A stretch of DNA of 64,000 bases from Ruminobacter amylophilus (GTDB lineage: Bacteria > Pseudomonadota > Gammaproteobacteria > Enterobacterales > Succinivibrionaceae), in contig NZ_FOXF01000003.1 in NCBI RefSeq assembly GCF_900115655.1, positions 1 through 64,000 on the forward strand, in the 5' to 3' direction. Position 1 is the stretch's first letter, and every line of letters starts with the position of its first letter. Of this stretch, positions 43,679 through 52,898 are shown one piece after another. The notes under the pieces are model-generated. The model was not told where the DNA came from and searched no databases. It saw nothing but the letters and a program-made list of their open reading frames with translations. The position numbers and the translations under genes are program-made.

Positions 43679-43690
43679 AGAAAAAACAAA

Positions 43691-44707
43691 ATGCCACGAC
43701 GAAGTAAGCGTGATATCAGCGGTATACTGCTGTTAAACAAGCCACAGGGAATCACTTCAAACGATGCCATGATCAGAATCAGAGGGATTTTCCATGCTCA
43801 GAAGGCCGGTCATACCGGGGCTCTGGATCCGCTGGCAACAGGCATGCTGCCGATTTGTCTGGGGGAAGCAACCAAATTCGCCCAGTTCCTGCTGGATTCC
43901 GACAAGGAGTATGAGGTAACGGCCAGATTCGGTCAGAGAACCACCACCAGTGATGCCGAAGGTGAACTGGTGAGCTCTTCTCCGGTGCATTTTTCAAAGG
44001 CTGAACTGCTTAAGGCCATGGCCGGTCTTACCGGTACCATCGAGCAGGTTCCAAGTATCTACTCTGCCTTAAAGTACCAGGGACGCCCTTATTACGAATA
44101 TGCCCGCAAGGGAATTGATATTCCGAGAGAAGCCCGTACCATTACCATCTACAGCTTTGATCTTGAGGATGATTTTGAAGTGGCGGAAGGCGATATCTTT
44201 GATATCCGCATGAAAGTGAGCTGCTCCAAGGGAACCTATATCAGAACCCTGATTGATGATCTGGGTGAGGTTCTCGGCTGCGGTGCTCATGTAATCCGTC
44301 TGAACAGAACCAGGGTGAGTACTTATCCGGTTGACAGAATGGTTTCCTTCGAGGACCTGAATGCCATCGTTGATGAGGCACACAGCAAGGGGTTAACCGC
44401 TTTTTCTACACTTGATAATCTGCTTCTTCCGGTTGATACCGCAGTATCGGCTCTTCCTGAGATTGAACTGGATGAGATTCAGGGCAGGGACATCATGATG
44501 GGCAAGCGCATCAAGGTTACTCCGGTTAACATGCTGACTTCCGATCTTCAGCCTATAAGAATCTATGTCGGTCTGAATGACGGAAGTGACCGCAGATTCA
44601 TCGGTGTCGGTGAAATCAGGTATGACCATTTGGCTCCGAAGAGACTTATATCCACGGCAAAACTTGATGACGTGGCAGAGCTTGTTTCCGAGGAAATCTT
44701 CGAATAG
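43691..44707 (+). CDS. truB: tRNA pseudouridine(55) synthase
   Basis: TruB makes pseudouridine 55 in the T loop of tRNAs. The 338-residue product (E. coli 314) has the catalytic GHTGALDPLATG motif with Asp46, the YEVTARFGQRTTTSDAEGE segment, VPSIYSALKYQGRPYYEYAR, and the CSKGTYIRTLIDDLG loop. A PUA-like C-terminal region is slightly extended. It is the last gene of the rimP-truB cluster; rpsO and pnp, which follow in E. coli, are not here. A strong terminator follows. Confidence 0.95.
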   Translation: MPRRSKRDISGILLLNKPQGITSNDAMIRIRGIFHAQKAGHTGALDPLATGMLPICLGEATKFAQFLLDSDKEYEVTARFGQRTTTSDAEGELVSSSPVHFSKAELLKAMAGLTGTIEQVPSIYSALKYQGRPYYEYARKGIDIPREARTITIYSFDLEDDFEVAEGDIFDIRMKVSCSKGTYIRTLIDDLGEVLGCGAHVIRLNRTRVSTYPVDRMVSFEDLNAIVDEAHSKGLTAFSTLDNLLLPVDTAVSALPEIELDEIQGRDIMMGKRIKVTPVNMLTSDLQPIRIYVGLNDGSDRRFIGVGEIRYDHLAPKRLISTAKLDDVAELVSEEIFE

Positions 44708-44736
44708 CCCTGAAACGCAGTTTCAGGAATAATGTC

Positions 44737-44772
44737 AAACTCCGGATACCCGCAGGATATCCGGAGTTTTTT
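44737..44772 (+). terminator. Terminator of the rimP-truB cluster
   Basis: AAACTCCGGATA/TATCCGGAGTTT, a perfect 12-bp stem followed by T. A smaller hairpin CCTGAAAC-GCA-GTTTCAGG lies just before it (44709-44727). Confidence 0.92.
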
Positions 44773-45170
44773 ATGCGTGTGATGCTGTAGAACGCTCGAA
44801 AAAGATTTGAAAAGAAAATCGGATAGAGCTTTACATTGCAGAGAACATCTGCTGCGAAATCGTGTCCTGATGCAATAGGATAGCTCGTTAAGCCGCACTA
44901 CTGAAAGAATTTGTCTGTCGGCAGGAAGCAGTCACTGTTCCTTCATCTGAAAAGCATGTCTACTGTGTCAGCAGGTGGCTGCTTAAAATTTCCGAGAATC
45001 CTGTAAGGGCCAATTCACGCTTCATGCTCGTTCCGTATTGACGCCTCCGTTTATGGAAGTGCTCACATGCCTCGGAAAGAAGGGAATTCTTTTGCCGGAG
45101 TGCGGGAAAATATGGTAAAGATTGCAGGAAAGGCTGTTTTTTTAGGAGAGCAGAATTCATGAGGTGGTGA
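44773..45170. other. Non-coding region before the HTH-ATPase gene
   Basis: About 400 bases with no supported gene on either strand and no notable repeat until the operator cluster at 45175. Confidence 0.5.
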
Positions 45171-45174
45171 CGAT

Positions 45175-45229
45175 ATCTTTCGGAATGATGTTCGGAAGGA
45201 TATCGATAATAATTTGACATCCTTCCGAA
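45175..45229. promoter_or_regulatory. Three half-site operator cluster
   Basis: TTCGGAAGGAT (45191-45201) is exactly inverted as ATCCTTCCGAA (45219-45229). A third related half-site, ATCTTTCGGAA, lies at 45175-45185. The rightmost copy occupies the spacer of the promoter below, the classic position for a repressor. Confidence 0.6.
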
Positions 45230-45242
45230 TAATGTTTATGCT
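45214..45242 (+). promoter_or_regulatory. Promoter of the HTH-ATPase gene
   Basis: TTGACA (45214-45219), 17-base spacer, TATGCT (45237-45242), about 35 bases before the start codon. Confidence 0.7.
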
Positions 45243-45277
45243 GTGGTAAATGACCGATGCAATTGGAGAATGCCTAT

Positions 45278-47140
45278 ATGAAATCCTGTAAGGAAATGTC
45301 TGCAGTATGGAGTATATCAGAACGCAGAGTAAGGGAATTCTGCGAGGAAGGAAAGATTCCGGGGGCTGTTAAACTCGGAAGACAGTGGCAGATACCTGAC
45401 GGAGCAGAGCGCCCCGCTGACAGTCGCATAGTTACCGGGAGATACGTTAAGTCTGGTGGGGCGAACGGCAGAAAACCGCTTCCGGTCGGGATTTCTGATT
45501 ATATCCGGGCGCAGTCTGAATACTATTATGTGGACAAAACTCTTTTAATCAGGGATTTTCTGGATCGCAAAGCTCTTGTATCGTTGTTTACGAGACCAAG
45601 AAGATTCGGAAAGACTCTGAACATGGATATGCTGAGAGTCTTTTTTGAAATATCGGATGAGGATACGGGCCGGTATTTTGCTGACAAAGCCATTTGGCAG
45701 TGTGGCGAGGAGTACAGGTGCCATCAGGGAAAATATCCCGTAATTTTTCTGACATTTAAAGACGTTAAATATGATTCTTGGCAAGCAACGTTTGCAAAGA
45801 TCTCTGGATTGCTTCAGGAAGAATTCGGGAGACACTCCGAACTTGGAAACAGTGACAGGCTTGCTAAATATGAGAAGGAATATTTTGAGAAGGTTCTGAA
45901 TGGTGAGGCTGATGAAGTAGAACTTTCCTCATCTCTTCAAAAACTGTCAAAAATGCTTACCGTTCATTACAACAAGGCTCCAATCATCATTATTGACGAG
46001 TACGATACTCCGATTCAGGAAGGATATTCGAAAGAGTTTTATGATGAGATTGTGGGATTTATGAGGAATTTTTTTTCCGGTGCATTCAAAGATAACAGTA
46101 ACCTGTCATATGGTTTCCTTACCGGTATCTTAAGAATAGCGCAGGAGAGTATATTCAGTGGTCTGAACAATCTGGCTGTCAGTTCGGTCATGGATGAGGA
46201 GTACGACGGTTATTTCGGGTTCACTAAACAGGAAGTTGGAGAAATGCTTTCTTACTACGGAGCCTCTGACAAAGCTGATGAGCTTAGGAATTGGTATGAC
46301 GGCTATTTTTTCGGAAGTAAGGAAATATATAACCCATGGTCAGTAATCAATTATCTTTCCAAGGGATGTCTGCCACAGGCATATTGGGTGAACACCGGAA
46401 AAAATGAAGTTCTGGAAGATGTTTTGGATGCGGCAACGGATGATATCTCTGAAAAACTGTATTCACTTCTTCGTGGCGAACCTGTTATTGCTAGAATCGA
46501 TCAGAACGTCGTGTACAGATCTTTAGCAGATGATCCTGCTAACATCTACAGCCTGCTTTTGGTTGCCGGCTATCTGAAAACCGTGAAGAAGGTTCTTCAG
46601 GGAGATGGAGCCTGGCTGTGTGAGGTTGCCATTCCAAACAGAGAGACTGCTGCAGTATATAAAAGTGAAATTCTTTCACATCTTATGCAGATTGGTGCGA
46701 TGAGGAGAGCTACGGCCAACAAGATTGCAGAAAGCCTCTATGCACGGGACACAAAGAAACTTCAGGACGGAATCGAAGAGTATATGAAGAACAGCATCAG
46801 TTTCTATGATGCAGGTGCTGAAGGGTTTTATCATGGCCTGGTTCTTGGTTTAATCGCATTGATGGATAATCAATACAGGATCAGATCCAACAGGGAATCC
46901 GGTGACGGACGATATGATATCTGCATGATTCCGAGAGATAATAAGTATCCCGCTATACTAATGGAACTGAAATGGAATAAAGAACTGAATGAAGAGAATC
47001 TGGATGCGTTATCCGCAGAGGCTCTTAATCAGATAAACGTAAAAGGTTATGATGCCGAAATAAGAACTGAAGGTATAGCTGACAACATAAAATTCGGGAT
47101 TGCCTTTTCAGGAAAAAAGGTCAAGATACGAACGGAATAA
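45278..47140 (+). CDS. HTH-fused AAA-ATPase-like / PD-(D/E)XK family protein
   Basis: A 620-residue protein of the AAA-ATPase_like plus PDDEXK_9 family common in gut anaerobes and Bacteroidetes. Residues about 1-45 look like an excisionase/MerR-type winged helix (MSAVWSISERRVREFCEEGK, then IPGAVKLGRQWQIPDG), not usual in the family. The family core begins PLPVGISDYIRAQ...YYVDKT, with RPRRFGKT at 106-113 as P-loop and IDEYDTP (Asp240, Glu241) as Walker B. The C-terminal nuclease-like fold has RYDICM and E563-L-K. The biological role of the family is unknown; mobility or conflict roles are suspected. ATG 45278 follows GGAG; ATG 45257 is an alternative. Confidence 0.8.
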   Translation: MKSCKEMSAVWSISERRVREFCEEGKIPGAVKLGRQWQIPDGAERPADSRIVTGRYVKSGGANGRKPLPVGISDYIRAQSEYYYVDKTLLIRDFLDRKALVSLFTRPRRFGKTLNMDMLRVFFEISDEDTGRYFADKAIWQCGEEYRCHQGKYPVIFLTFKDVKYDSWQATFAKISGLLQEEFGRHSELGNSDRLAKYEKEYFEKVLNGEADEVELSSSLQKLSKMLTVHYNKAPIIIIDEYDTPIQEGYSKEFYDEIVGFMRNFFSGAFKDNSNLSYGFLTGILRIAQESIFSGLNNLAVSSVMDEEYDGYFGFTKQEVGEMLSYYGASDKADELRNWYDGYFFGSKEIYNPWSVINYLSKGCLPQAYWVNTGKNEVLEDVLDAATDDISEKLYSLLRGEPVIARIDQNVVYRSLADDPANIYSLLLVAGYLKTVKKVLQGDGAWLCEVAIPNRETAAVYKSEILSHLMQIGAMRRATANKIAESLYARDTKKLQDGIEEYMKNSISFYDAGAEGFYHGLVLGLIALMDNQYRIRSNRESGDGRYDICMIPRDNKYPAILMELKWNKELNEENLDALSAEALNQINVKGYDAEIRTEGIADNIKFGIAFSGKKVKIRTE

Positions 47141-47595
47141 ATTGCGGCATAACATATCTTCCTAATTCCTTTTTTTATCCTATGAATCAGTATGGTAGTG
47201 ATGTTAGATGTTTAACAGAGTGTTCAATGATTTATTTTGATTGCCTGAAATACGTATTGAAATTACCGTTGTTCGGAAAAGCGGTGATGAAAAGAATTCT
47301 GTACTTAATTCCTGTCGGGATATTACGGACTAAATAATAAAAGGCATTATTGATAACAGCTTTGAATCTCTGACGGTAAATTATAAATTTACCGGATGTC
47401 GGAAAAAAAAGCGAAAGTCTGGAAAAAACGAGGCTTCAGGCATGATAGTGAAAAATCATGTCAGGGTGTGACATAAAATTCGTGTATTCCTGTTAAGTCT
47501 GTTAATATGCTTTGGCGGAGTGACAAAAGCTCCCCCGGGGAACTGACTTTCGGCAGTTCCCATATTCGTGCTGTTCATGATTTTTTCCTTAAAAT
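47141..47595. other. Non-coding region after the HTH-ATPase gene
   Basis: No gene was seen. It contains a perfect hairpin GGGAACTG/CAGTTCCC (47538-47545 with 47554-47561) without a T-run. Confidence 0.5.
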
Positions 47596-47625
47596 ACTCC
47601 GGTGCGTCAGATGTCGCACCGGAGT
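47596..47625 (-). terminator. Terminator of the trp operon
   Basis: A perfect 11-bp stem ACTCCGGTGCG/CGCACCGGAGT lies 54 bases after the trpA stop. On the minus strand it continues ATTTTAAGG. Confidence 0.7.
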
Positions 47626-47633
47626 TTAGACTT

Positions 47634-47665
47634 ACCGCGGACCGTAATTAACGTCCGCGGTTTTT
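47634..47665 (+). terminator. Opposing terminator hairpin
   Basis: ACCGCGGAC/GTCCGCGGT stem followed by TTTTT on the plus strand, so it would stop transcription from the HTH-ATPase side. Confidence 0.65.
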
Positions 47666-47678
47666 AAGATGCGCCTAA

Positions 47679-48494
47679 TTAGCGCTTGGTTGCAGCCTTC
47701 ATTTCTGAAACGAATTTCTTCAGGGCTTCGTAGGTGGCGTCGATGTCGCCCAGATGTTCTGAAACAATCTTAACCAGAGCACTGCCGCTGATTGCACCGT
47801 CAGCACCGTCGGCAATAGCCTGCTTAACATGTTCAGGCTTGCTGATACCGAAGCCGAGGAGTGCAGGAGGAGCACCGTTTTCCTTCAGGAATTTAACGAT
47901 ATGGGAAATAGGCTTGCCTGCTTCCTTTTCCACCCCGGTAACACCTGCTCTGCTCAGCAGGTAGATGTAGCCGTGGCAGTTCTTTGCAATCTTGCTGAGA
48001 GTTTCGTCATCAGCGTTAGGCGGAGCCAGCATAACAAGATCAACACCGTTCTTCTTGGCCTCATCCTGCCATACAGGTTCCATTTCAATCATCTGAAGAG
48101 GAACGTCAGGAATCAGGACTGAATCAACACCGCTTTCGGCACAGAGCTTGAAGAAGGTATCAATGCCGGGAGCGAATACCAGATTCACGTACATCAGAAG
48201 ACCGATAGGGGTATCAGGGTACTTGGCTCTGACCTTCTTGATTACTTCAAAACAGTTAACGGTATTGGCACCGCTGTTCAGGGCTCTGCGGTCTGACTGC
48301 TGAATGGTAGGACCGTCAGCACCCGGATCAGAGAAAGGAATACCGAGTTCAAGAGCATCGGCACCGCCGTCAATCAGGGCGCTTAATACCTTGAATGAAT
48401 CTTCAACTGTCGGGTCACCGATAGTCATAAAAGGAACGAAAGCACCTTCGTTCTTAGCCTCTAAGCGGGCAAATAATTTTTCATAACGACTCAT
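47679..48494 (-). CDS. trpA: tryptophan synthase alpha chain
   Basis: The alpha subunit cleaves indole-3-glycerol phosphate to indole and glyceraldehyde-3-phosphate, passing indole to TrpB. It has 271 residues (E. coli 268). LELGIPFSDPGADGPTIQQ at about 47-65 contains the catalytic Glu and Asp, and GFGISKPEHV the phosphate-binding region. The start codon overlaps the trpB stop (TAATG), so translation is coupled. It is the last gene of the operon. Confidence 0.97.
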   Translation of the reverse strand: MSRYEKLFARLEAKNEGAFVPFMTIGDPTVEDSFKVLSALIDGGADALELGIPFSDPGADGPTIQQSDRRALNSGANTVNCFEVIKKVRAKYPDTPIGLLMYVNLVFAPGIDTFFKLCAESGVDSVLIPDVPLQMIEMEPVWQDEAKKNGVDLVMLAPPNADDETLSKIAKNCHGYIYLLSRAGVTGVEKEAGKPISHIVKFLKENGAPPALLGFGISKPEHVKQAIADGADGAISGSALVKIVSEHLGDIDATYEALKKFVSEMKAATKR

Positions 48495-49696
48495 TAAAAT
48501 TCTCCACGTTCCTTAAGAATGTTAGCTACAGTAAAGATATCCTTATCACCGCGACCGGACAGGTTAACCAGAATGGTCTGTTCCTTTTCCGGATTTGCTC
48601 TGGCTTCCTTAAGAGCCCATGCCAGTGCGTGAGAAGATTCAAGTGCCGGAATAATACCTTCGTGAAGTGATAATTCCTTGAAGGCGTTGAGAGCTTCTTC
48701 ATCGGTAACTGAGTTGTATTCGGCACGGCCGATATCCTTGAGGTAGGCGTGTTCAGGACCTACTGAAGGGAAGTCCAGACCTGCAGAGATGGAGTGAGAT
48801 TCGTGAATCTGACCGTACTTGTCCTGCATGTTGTATGAACGTGCGCCGAAGAAGATACCCTTTGCACCGTGACCTAACGGAGCACCGTGCTTGCCGGTTT
48901 CGATACCGTAGCCTGCAGGTTCCACGCCAACGAGACGTACGCCTTCTTCCTTAACGAAGTCGGTGAATACGCCGATTGCGTTTGAACCGCCGCCTACGGC
49001 AGCCACTACGATGTCAGGGAGCTTGTTGTTTTCAAATTCCTTGAACTGCTGCTTTGCTTCTTCACCGATAATCTTCTGGAAGTACTTAACGATTGAAGGG
49101 AAAGGATGCGGACCTGCGGCGGTACCGAGCATGTAGTGGGTGTTTTCGAAAGAACCTGACCAGTCGCGGAGTGCTTCGGTGCAGGCTTCCTTCAGAGTGG
49201 CAATACCTGTGGTTACAGGTACAACTTCAGCACCCATAAGTCTCATTCTGAATACGTTTGGTTCCTGACGCTTAACGTCAACAGCACCCATGTAAATGCG
49301 GCACTTAAGACCGAAAAGGGCGCATACGATGGAAGTTGCCACACCGTGCTGACCGGCACCGGTTTCGGCGATGATGCGGGTCTTGCCCATTCTCTTGGCA
49401 AGAAGAGCCTGACCGAGTACCTGGTTGGTCTTGTGAGCACCGCCGTGCATCAGATCTTCACGCTTTAAGTAGATCTTGGTCTTGGTGCCCTTGGTGATGT
49501 TTCTGCAGAGAGTCAACGGAGTAGGACGGCCTGCATAGTTGTAGAGCAGGTCACTCAGCTCAGCCTTGAAAGTTGGATCGTCCTTGTACTGTACGAATGC
49601 TTTTTCAAGCTGTAAAAGAGCCGGTACAAGGATCTGGGGTACGTACATACCGCCATATTCACCGAAAAACGGATTTAAAAGAGTTTCTGTAGACAT
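48494..49696 (-). CDS. trpB: tryptophan synthase beta chain
   Basis: The PLP enzyme joining indole and serine to give tryptophan. It has 400 residues. The PLP lysine lies in [30 protein letters not shown] follows, and the glycine-rich phosphate loop is [13 protein letters not shown]. It is overlapped by trpA and separated from the upstream trpCF by 92 bases containing a hairpin. Confidence 0.97.
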   Translation of the reverse strand: MSTETLLNPFFGEYGGMYVPQILVPALLQLEKAFVQYKDDPTFKAELSDLLYNYAGRPTPLTLCRNITKGTKTKIYLKREDLMHGGAHKTNQVLGQALLAKRMGKTRIIAETGAGQHGVATSIVCALFGLKCRIYMGAVDVKRQEPNVFRMRLMGAEVVPVTTGIATLKEACTEALRDWSGSFENTHYMLGTAAGPHPFPSIVKYFQKIIGEEAKQQFKEFENNKLPDIVVAAVGGGSNAIGVFTDFVKEEGVRLVGVEPAGYGIETGKHGAPLGHGAKGIFFGARSYNMQDKYGQIHESHSISAGLDFPSVGPEHAYLKDIGRAEYNSVTDEEALNAFKELSLHEGIIPALESSHALAWALKEARANPEKEQTILVNLSGRGDKDIFTVANILKERGEF

Positions 49697-49731
49697 TTCT
49701 TTTTAATTTCCTTTATTTAACAATTTTTTTC

Positions 49732-49763
49732 GGCACGCTTTTTCATGAATGCGGAAGCGTGCC
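49732..49763 (-). promoter_or_regulatory. Intercistronic hairpin trpCF-trpB
   Basis: A 9-bp stem GGCACGCTT/AAGCGTGCC without a T-run. It could be an mRNA-processing site or a partial terminator setting the trpBA level. Confidence 0.45.
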
Positions 49764-49788
49764 ACGTTTCTATTCTTCTGGTCCCGTC

Positions 49789-51282
49789 TTAATAGCTGGT
49801 TACGGCTTTAAGCGCGGCTGCTATCTTTTCCGGATTCTTTATTCCCGGAGCGTCTTCCAGACCGCTGTTTAAATCGAGACCCACGGTTTCACTCATATCC
49901 CTTGCCGCTGCGGCATTTTCAGGATTGAGACCTCCCGCCACGATAATTCTGCTTCTGTCTCCGGTCACCAGGGACCAGTCGAAGGTCTGTCCCGTACCTC
50001 CGAATCCGGAAGCGTTTCCGGTATCCAGCAGAACACGGTCTATGCCGGAGTTTTCCAGGTACTCATTTACCAGTTCGGCAGGATATACATTGTTCTTTAC
50101 CGGTACGGCCTTCCATATTTTCACGTTCAGTTTCTTTTCGCTGAGAATGGCGGCAAGCTCACTGATGTAGGCTCCGTCCTCACTGCCGTGAAGCTGAATT
50201 ACGCTGATGCCGGTTAAAGCTGCTGTTTCAGCAGCCTTTTCCGCAGGGGTATTTACAAAAACTCCCACGAATTCCTGATTGCATCCGGCATTGACGGCTG
50301 CAATTATAAGACTTTTAGCCTTCTCAGGTGTTATATATCGTGGTGATTTTTCCGCAAAAATCAAACCGTTGTAGTAAATTCCCGCTTTATGGGAGCTTAC
50401 GGCATCCTCGATTCTGGTGATACCGCAGATTTTATTTTCACCGTATATGAGACGTCTGCACGCCTTATCTATGTCAGGTTCGGAGGTCAGACTGCTGCCT
50501 ACGAGGAAGCCGTTCGCATAATGACGGAGATTAAGAACCTCGTCATGAGTGTAGATGCCGGATTCACTGATGATGACGCGGTCATCCGGAACCAGTGCAG
50601 ACAGCTTTCTTACCTGATTGAGGTCCACGGTAAGTGTTCTCAGATTGCGGTTGTTGATGCCGACAATTCTGGCATTGAGCCTGATGGCTCTTTCAATCTC
50701 ATCCTCATGGGATGCTTCGGTCAGAACTCCCATACCGAGGCTGTGTGCAAGATCGCGAAGCTCTGTATAGGCTTCATCGGTAAGCACGGACAGCATCAGC
50801 AGAATCGCATCGGCATTGTTGTGTCTTGCAAGATACACCTGATACGGATCGTAAATAAAATCCTTGCACAGTACCGGAATGTCCACGGCTCTGCTTACTT
50901 CGGCAATGTATTCGTACTTACCCTGGAAAAACGGTTCATCAGCCAGTACGGAAATGGCGCTGGCATATCTGCGGTATACGGAGGCTATTTCCACCGGATT
51001 GAATTCAGGTCTGATAAGCCCCTTTGACGGAGAGGCTTTTTTGCATTCCAGAATAAATACGGTTCTGTTACGGGTAAGAGCGTCATAGAAGCTTCTTTCA
51101 GATTTCTTCAGGGAACCTGCAAAGCTCTCCAGCGGCAGTTCCTGCTGCTTGCGTTCAAGCCATGAAACCTTGGCGTTGAGAATCGTGGACAGAACGTTTC
51201 CGTCTATTGATGCTGCATTGATGCGCGGATTTGCCTTAAGCTCCGCGCACAGAGCCTGTCCTTGGGTTCTTGGTTCTGCCAT
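49789..51282 (-). CDS. trpCF: bifunctional indole-3-glycerol phosphate synthase / phosphoribosylanthranilate isomerase
   Basis: Two consecutive (beta-alpha)8 barrels catalyse isomerisation of phosphoribosylanthranilate and closure to indole-3-glycerol phosphate. It has 497 residues. The TrpC half has FILECKKASPSKG at about 77-89, the catalytic Lys region LCKDF, and ISESGI. The TrpF half begins near NKICGITRIEDA (about 290) and contains QLHGSEDG and LDLNSGLED. The N-terminus is about 25-30 residues longer than E. coli's. The gene begins two bases after trpGD. Confidence 0.96.
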   Translation of the reverse strand: MAEPRTQGQALCAELKANPRINAASIDGNVLSTILNAKVSWLERKQQELPLESFAGSLKKSERSFYDALTRNRTVFILECKKASPSKGLIRPEFNPVEIASVYRRYASAISVLADEPFFQGKYEYIAEVSRAVDIPVLCKDFIYDPYQVYLARHNNADAILLMLSVLTDEAYTELRDLAHSLGMGVLTEASHEDEIERAIRLNARIVGINNRNLRTLTVDLNQVRKLSALVPDDRVIISESGIYTHDEVLNLRHYANGFLVGSSLTSEPDIDKACRRLIYGENKICGITRIEDAVSSHKAGIYYNGLIFAEKSPRYITPEKAKSLIIAAVNAGCNQEFVGVFVNTPAEKAAETAALTGISVIQLHGSEDGAYISELAAILSEKKLNVKIWKAVPVKNNVYPAELVNEYLENSGIDRVLLDTGNASGFGGTGQTFDWSLVTGDRSRIIVAGGLNPENAAAARDMSETVGLDLNSGLEDAPGIKNPEKIAAALKAVTSY

Positions 51283-51284
51283 TC

Positions 51285-52895
51285 TTAATCTTCCTTAGTT
51301 GAGGCGATAACTTCGTTCAGGGTTCTTATTGCCTGACCGCTCTTGAGTGCATTCAGAGCCATTGTCACGCCTTCTTTGAGGGAAGCAGCCTTTCTGCCGA
51401 GGTAAAGCAGGGCGGCGGTGTTGATGGCTACGGCCGCATTCTGAGCCGGAGTACCGTTACCGCTCAGAATCTGCAGGGTGATGTCTCTGTTTTCTTCAGG
51501 TTCACCGCCGCGGATTTCGGTAATTGAGTATCTTTCAAGACCGAGTGCTTCAGGGGTTACGGTAGCGTATTCGATGGAGCCGTTTTCCTTAAGTTCGGCG
51601 TAGTAGGTTTCGTCATGAACGGCAAATTCATCGAGACCTGAACCGTAAGCCACAATGGCTCTCTTTACGCCGTTGGCCTTAAGAACCTGGGCCATGATTT
51701 CCACCAGGTCGCGGCAGTATACACCGATAACCTGATATTCAGCGTGAGCAGGGTTGGTTAAAGGTCCGAGAATGTTGAATATGGTACGGGTTCCCAGTGT
51801 CTTGCGGATAGGAGCGGCGTATTTCATTCCCACGTGGTATACAGGAGCAAAACAGAAAGTGAAGTTGTGTTCCTTAAGTGTTCTGAAGGCTGTTGCAGGA
51901 GACATTCTGATATTTACGCCTAAAGCGTCGAGCAGGTCTGAAGCCCCGGTCTTTGATGAAACACCGCGGTTGCCGTGCTTGGCAATGTGAAGACCTAAAG
52001 AAGCTGACAGAATGGCACTCATGGTGGAAATGTTGATGGTGTGCTGACCGTCACCGCCGGTACCTACGATTTCACCGACTTCAAAATCACGATTGAGTTC
52101 GAACGGAGTGGCTGCACCGATCATGGCTGCGGCCGCACCGGCGATTTCATTAATGGTTTCACCCTTAAGCTTGAGAGCGGTAAGAATTGAACCGAGCATA
52201 ACCGGATCCGTCTTGCCGGTGAAGATGTCGGTAAACAGAGAGTATGCTTCTTCCTTGGTGAGATCCTTCTTGTTGTAGAGCTTTTCGATAGGATTCTTTT
52301 CGCATACGGTCTGGTTTACTTCCATGTATTCAAGACTCTGAATGAGAAGCTGCGGACCGTCGGCGGTCATTACTGATTCCGGATGGAACTGGAAACCGAG
52401 AACGTTGTTGTGACGATCAAATACTGCCATTACCATGCCGTTGTAGTCGGCAATAACTTCGAGAGATTTAGGTACGGAAGTGGCCACAAGTGAGTGATAA
52501 CGTGCTACAGGCATAGGGTTAGGCAGCTTCTTGAACATGTCTTCACCGCTGTGAGTGATGTAGGAGGTCTTGCCGTGAACGATTTCGCCTGCAGGTCCTA
52601 CGGTACCGCCGTAGTACTGACAGATTGCCTGATGACCGAGACAGATGCCGATGATAGGAAATCTTCCCTTGGCCTTACCGATAAGTTCAAGCATGCAGCC
52701 GGCTTCGGAAGGATTGCCCGGTCCCGGAGAAAGAACCAGGATAGGGGTGCCTTCACATGCTGACATCTTTTCGATGATGGTGTCAGCGCTGATTGAGTTG
52801 CGGTATACGCTTACGGCGTAACCGATGCTGCGGAACTGGTCGACCAGGTTATAGGTGAAAGAGTCAAAGTTGTCCAGTAAAAATATCTGCTTCAT
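51285..52895 (-). CDS. trpGD: bifunctional anthranilate synthase component II / anthranilate phosphoribosyltransferase
   Basis: An enteric-type fusion. The N-terminal glutamine amidotransferase (about 1-195; catalytic Cys in [15 protein letters not shown], His-Glu in [10 protein letters not shown]) supplies ammonia to TrpE. The C-terminal TrpD part (about 200-536; [14 protein letters not shown]) transfers phosphoribosyl to anthranilate. It has 536 residues (E. coli 531). It lies three bases after trpE and two before trpCF, within the operon. Confidence 0.96.
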   Translation of the reverse strand: MKQIFLLDNFDSFTYNLVDQFRSIGYAVSVYRNSISADTIIEKMSACEGTPILVLSPGPGNPSEAGCMLELIGKAKGRFPIIGICLGHQAICQYYGGTVGPAGEIVHGKTSYITHSGEDMFKKLPNPMPVARYHSLVATSVPKSLEVIADYNGMVMAVFDRHNNVLGFQFHPESVMTADGPQLLIQSLEYMEVNQTVCEKNPIEKLYNKKDLTKEEAYSLFTDIFTGKTDPVMLGSILTALKLKGETINEIAGAAAAMIGAATPFELNRDFEVGEIVGTGGDGQHTINISTMSAILSASLGLHIAKHGNRGVSSKTGASDLLDALGVNIRMSPATAFRTLKEHNFTFCFAPVYHVGMKYAAPIRKTLGTRTIFNILGPLTNPAHAEYQVIGVYCRDLVEIMAQVLKANGVKRAIVAYGSGLDEFAVHDETYYAELKENGSIEYATVTPEALGLERYSITEIRGGEPEENRDITLQILSGNGTPAQNAAVAINTAALLYLGRKAASLKEGVTMALNALKSGQAIRTLNEVIASTKED

Positions 52896-52898
52896 TTA

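Noticed and set aside
44773-45170. rpsO or another gene after truB
   Set aside because: No reading frame in this gap resembles S15 or any protein; treated as non-coding.
50389-51027. Plus-strand open frame inside trpCF
   Set aside because: It is antisense to a confidently identified gene, with composition explained by the trp codons.
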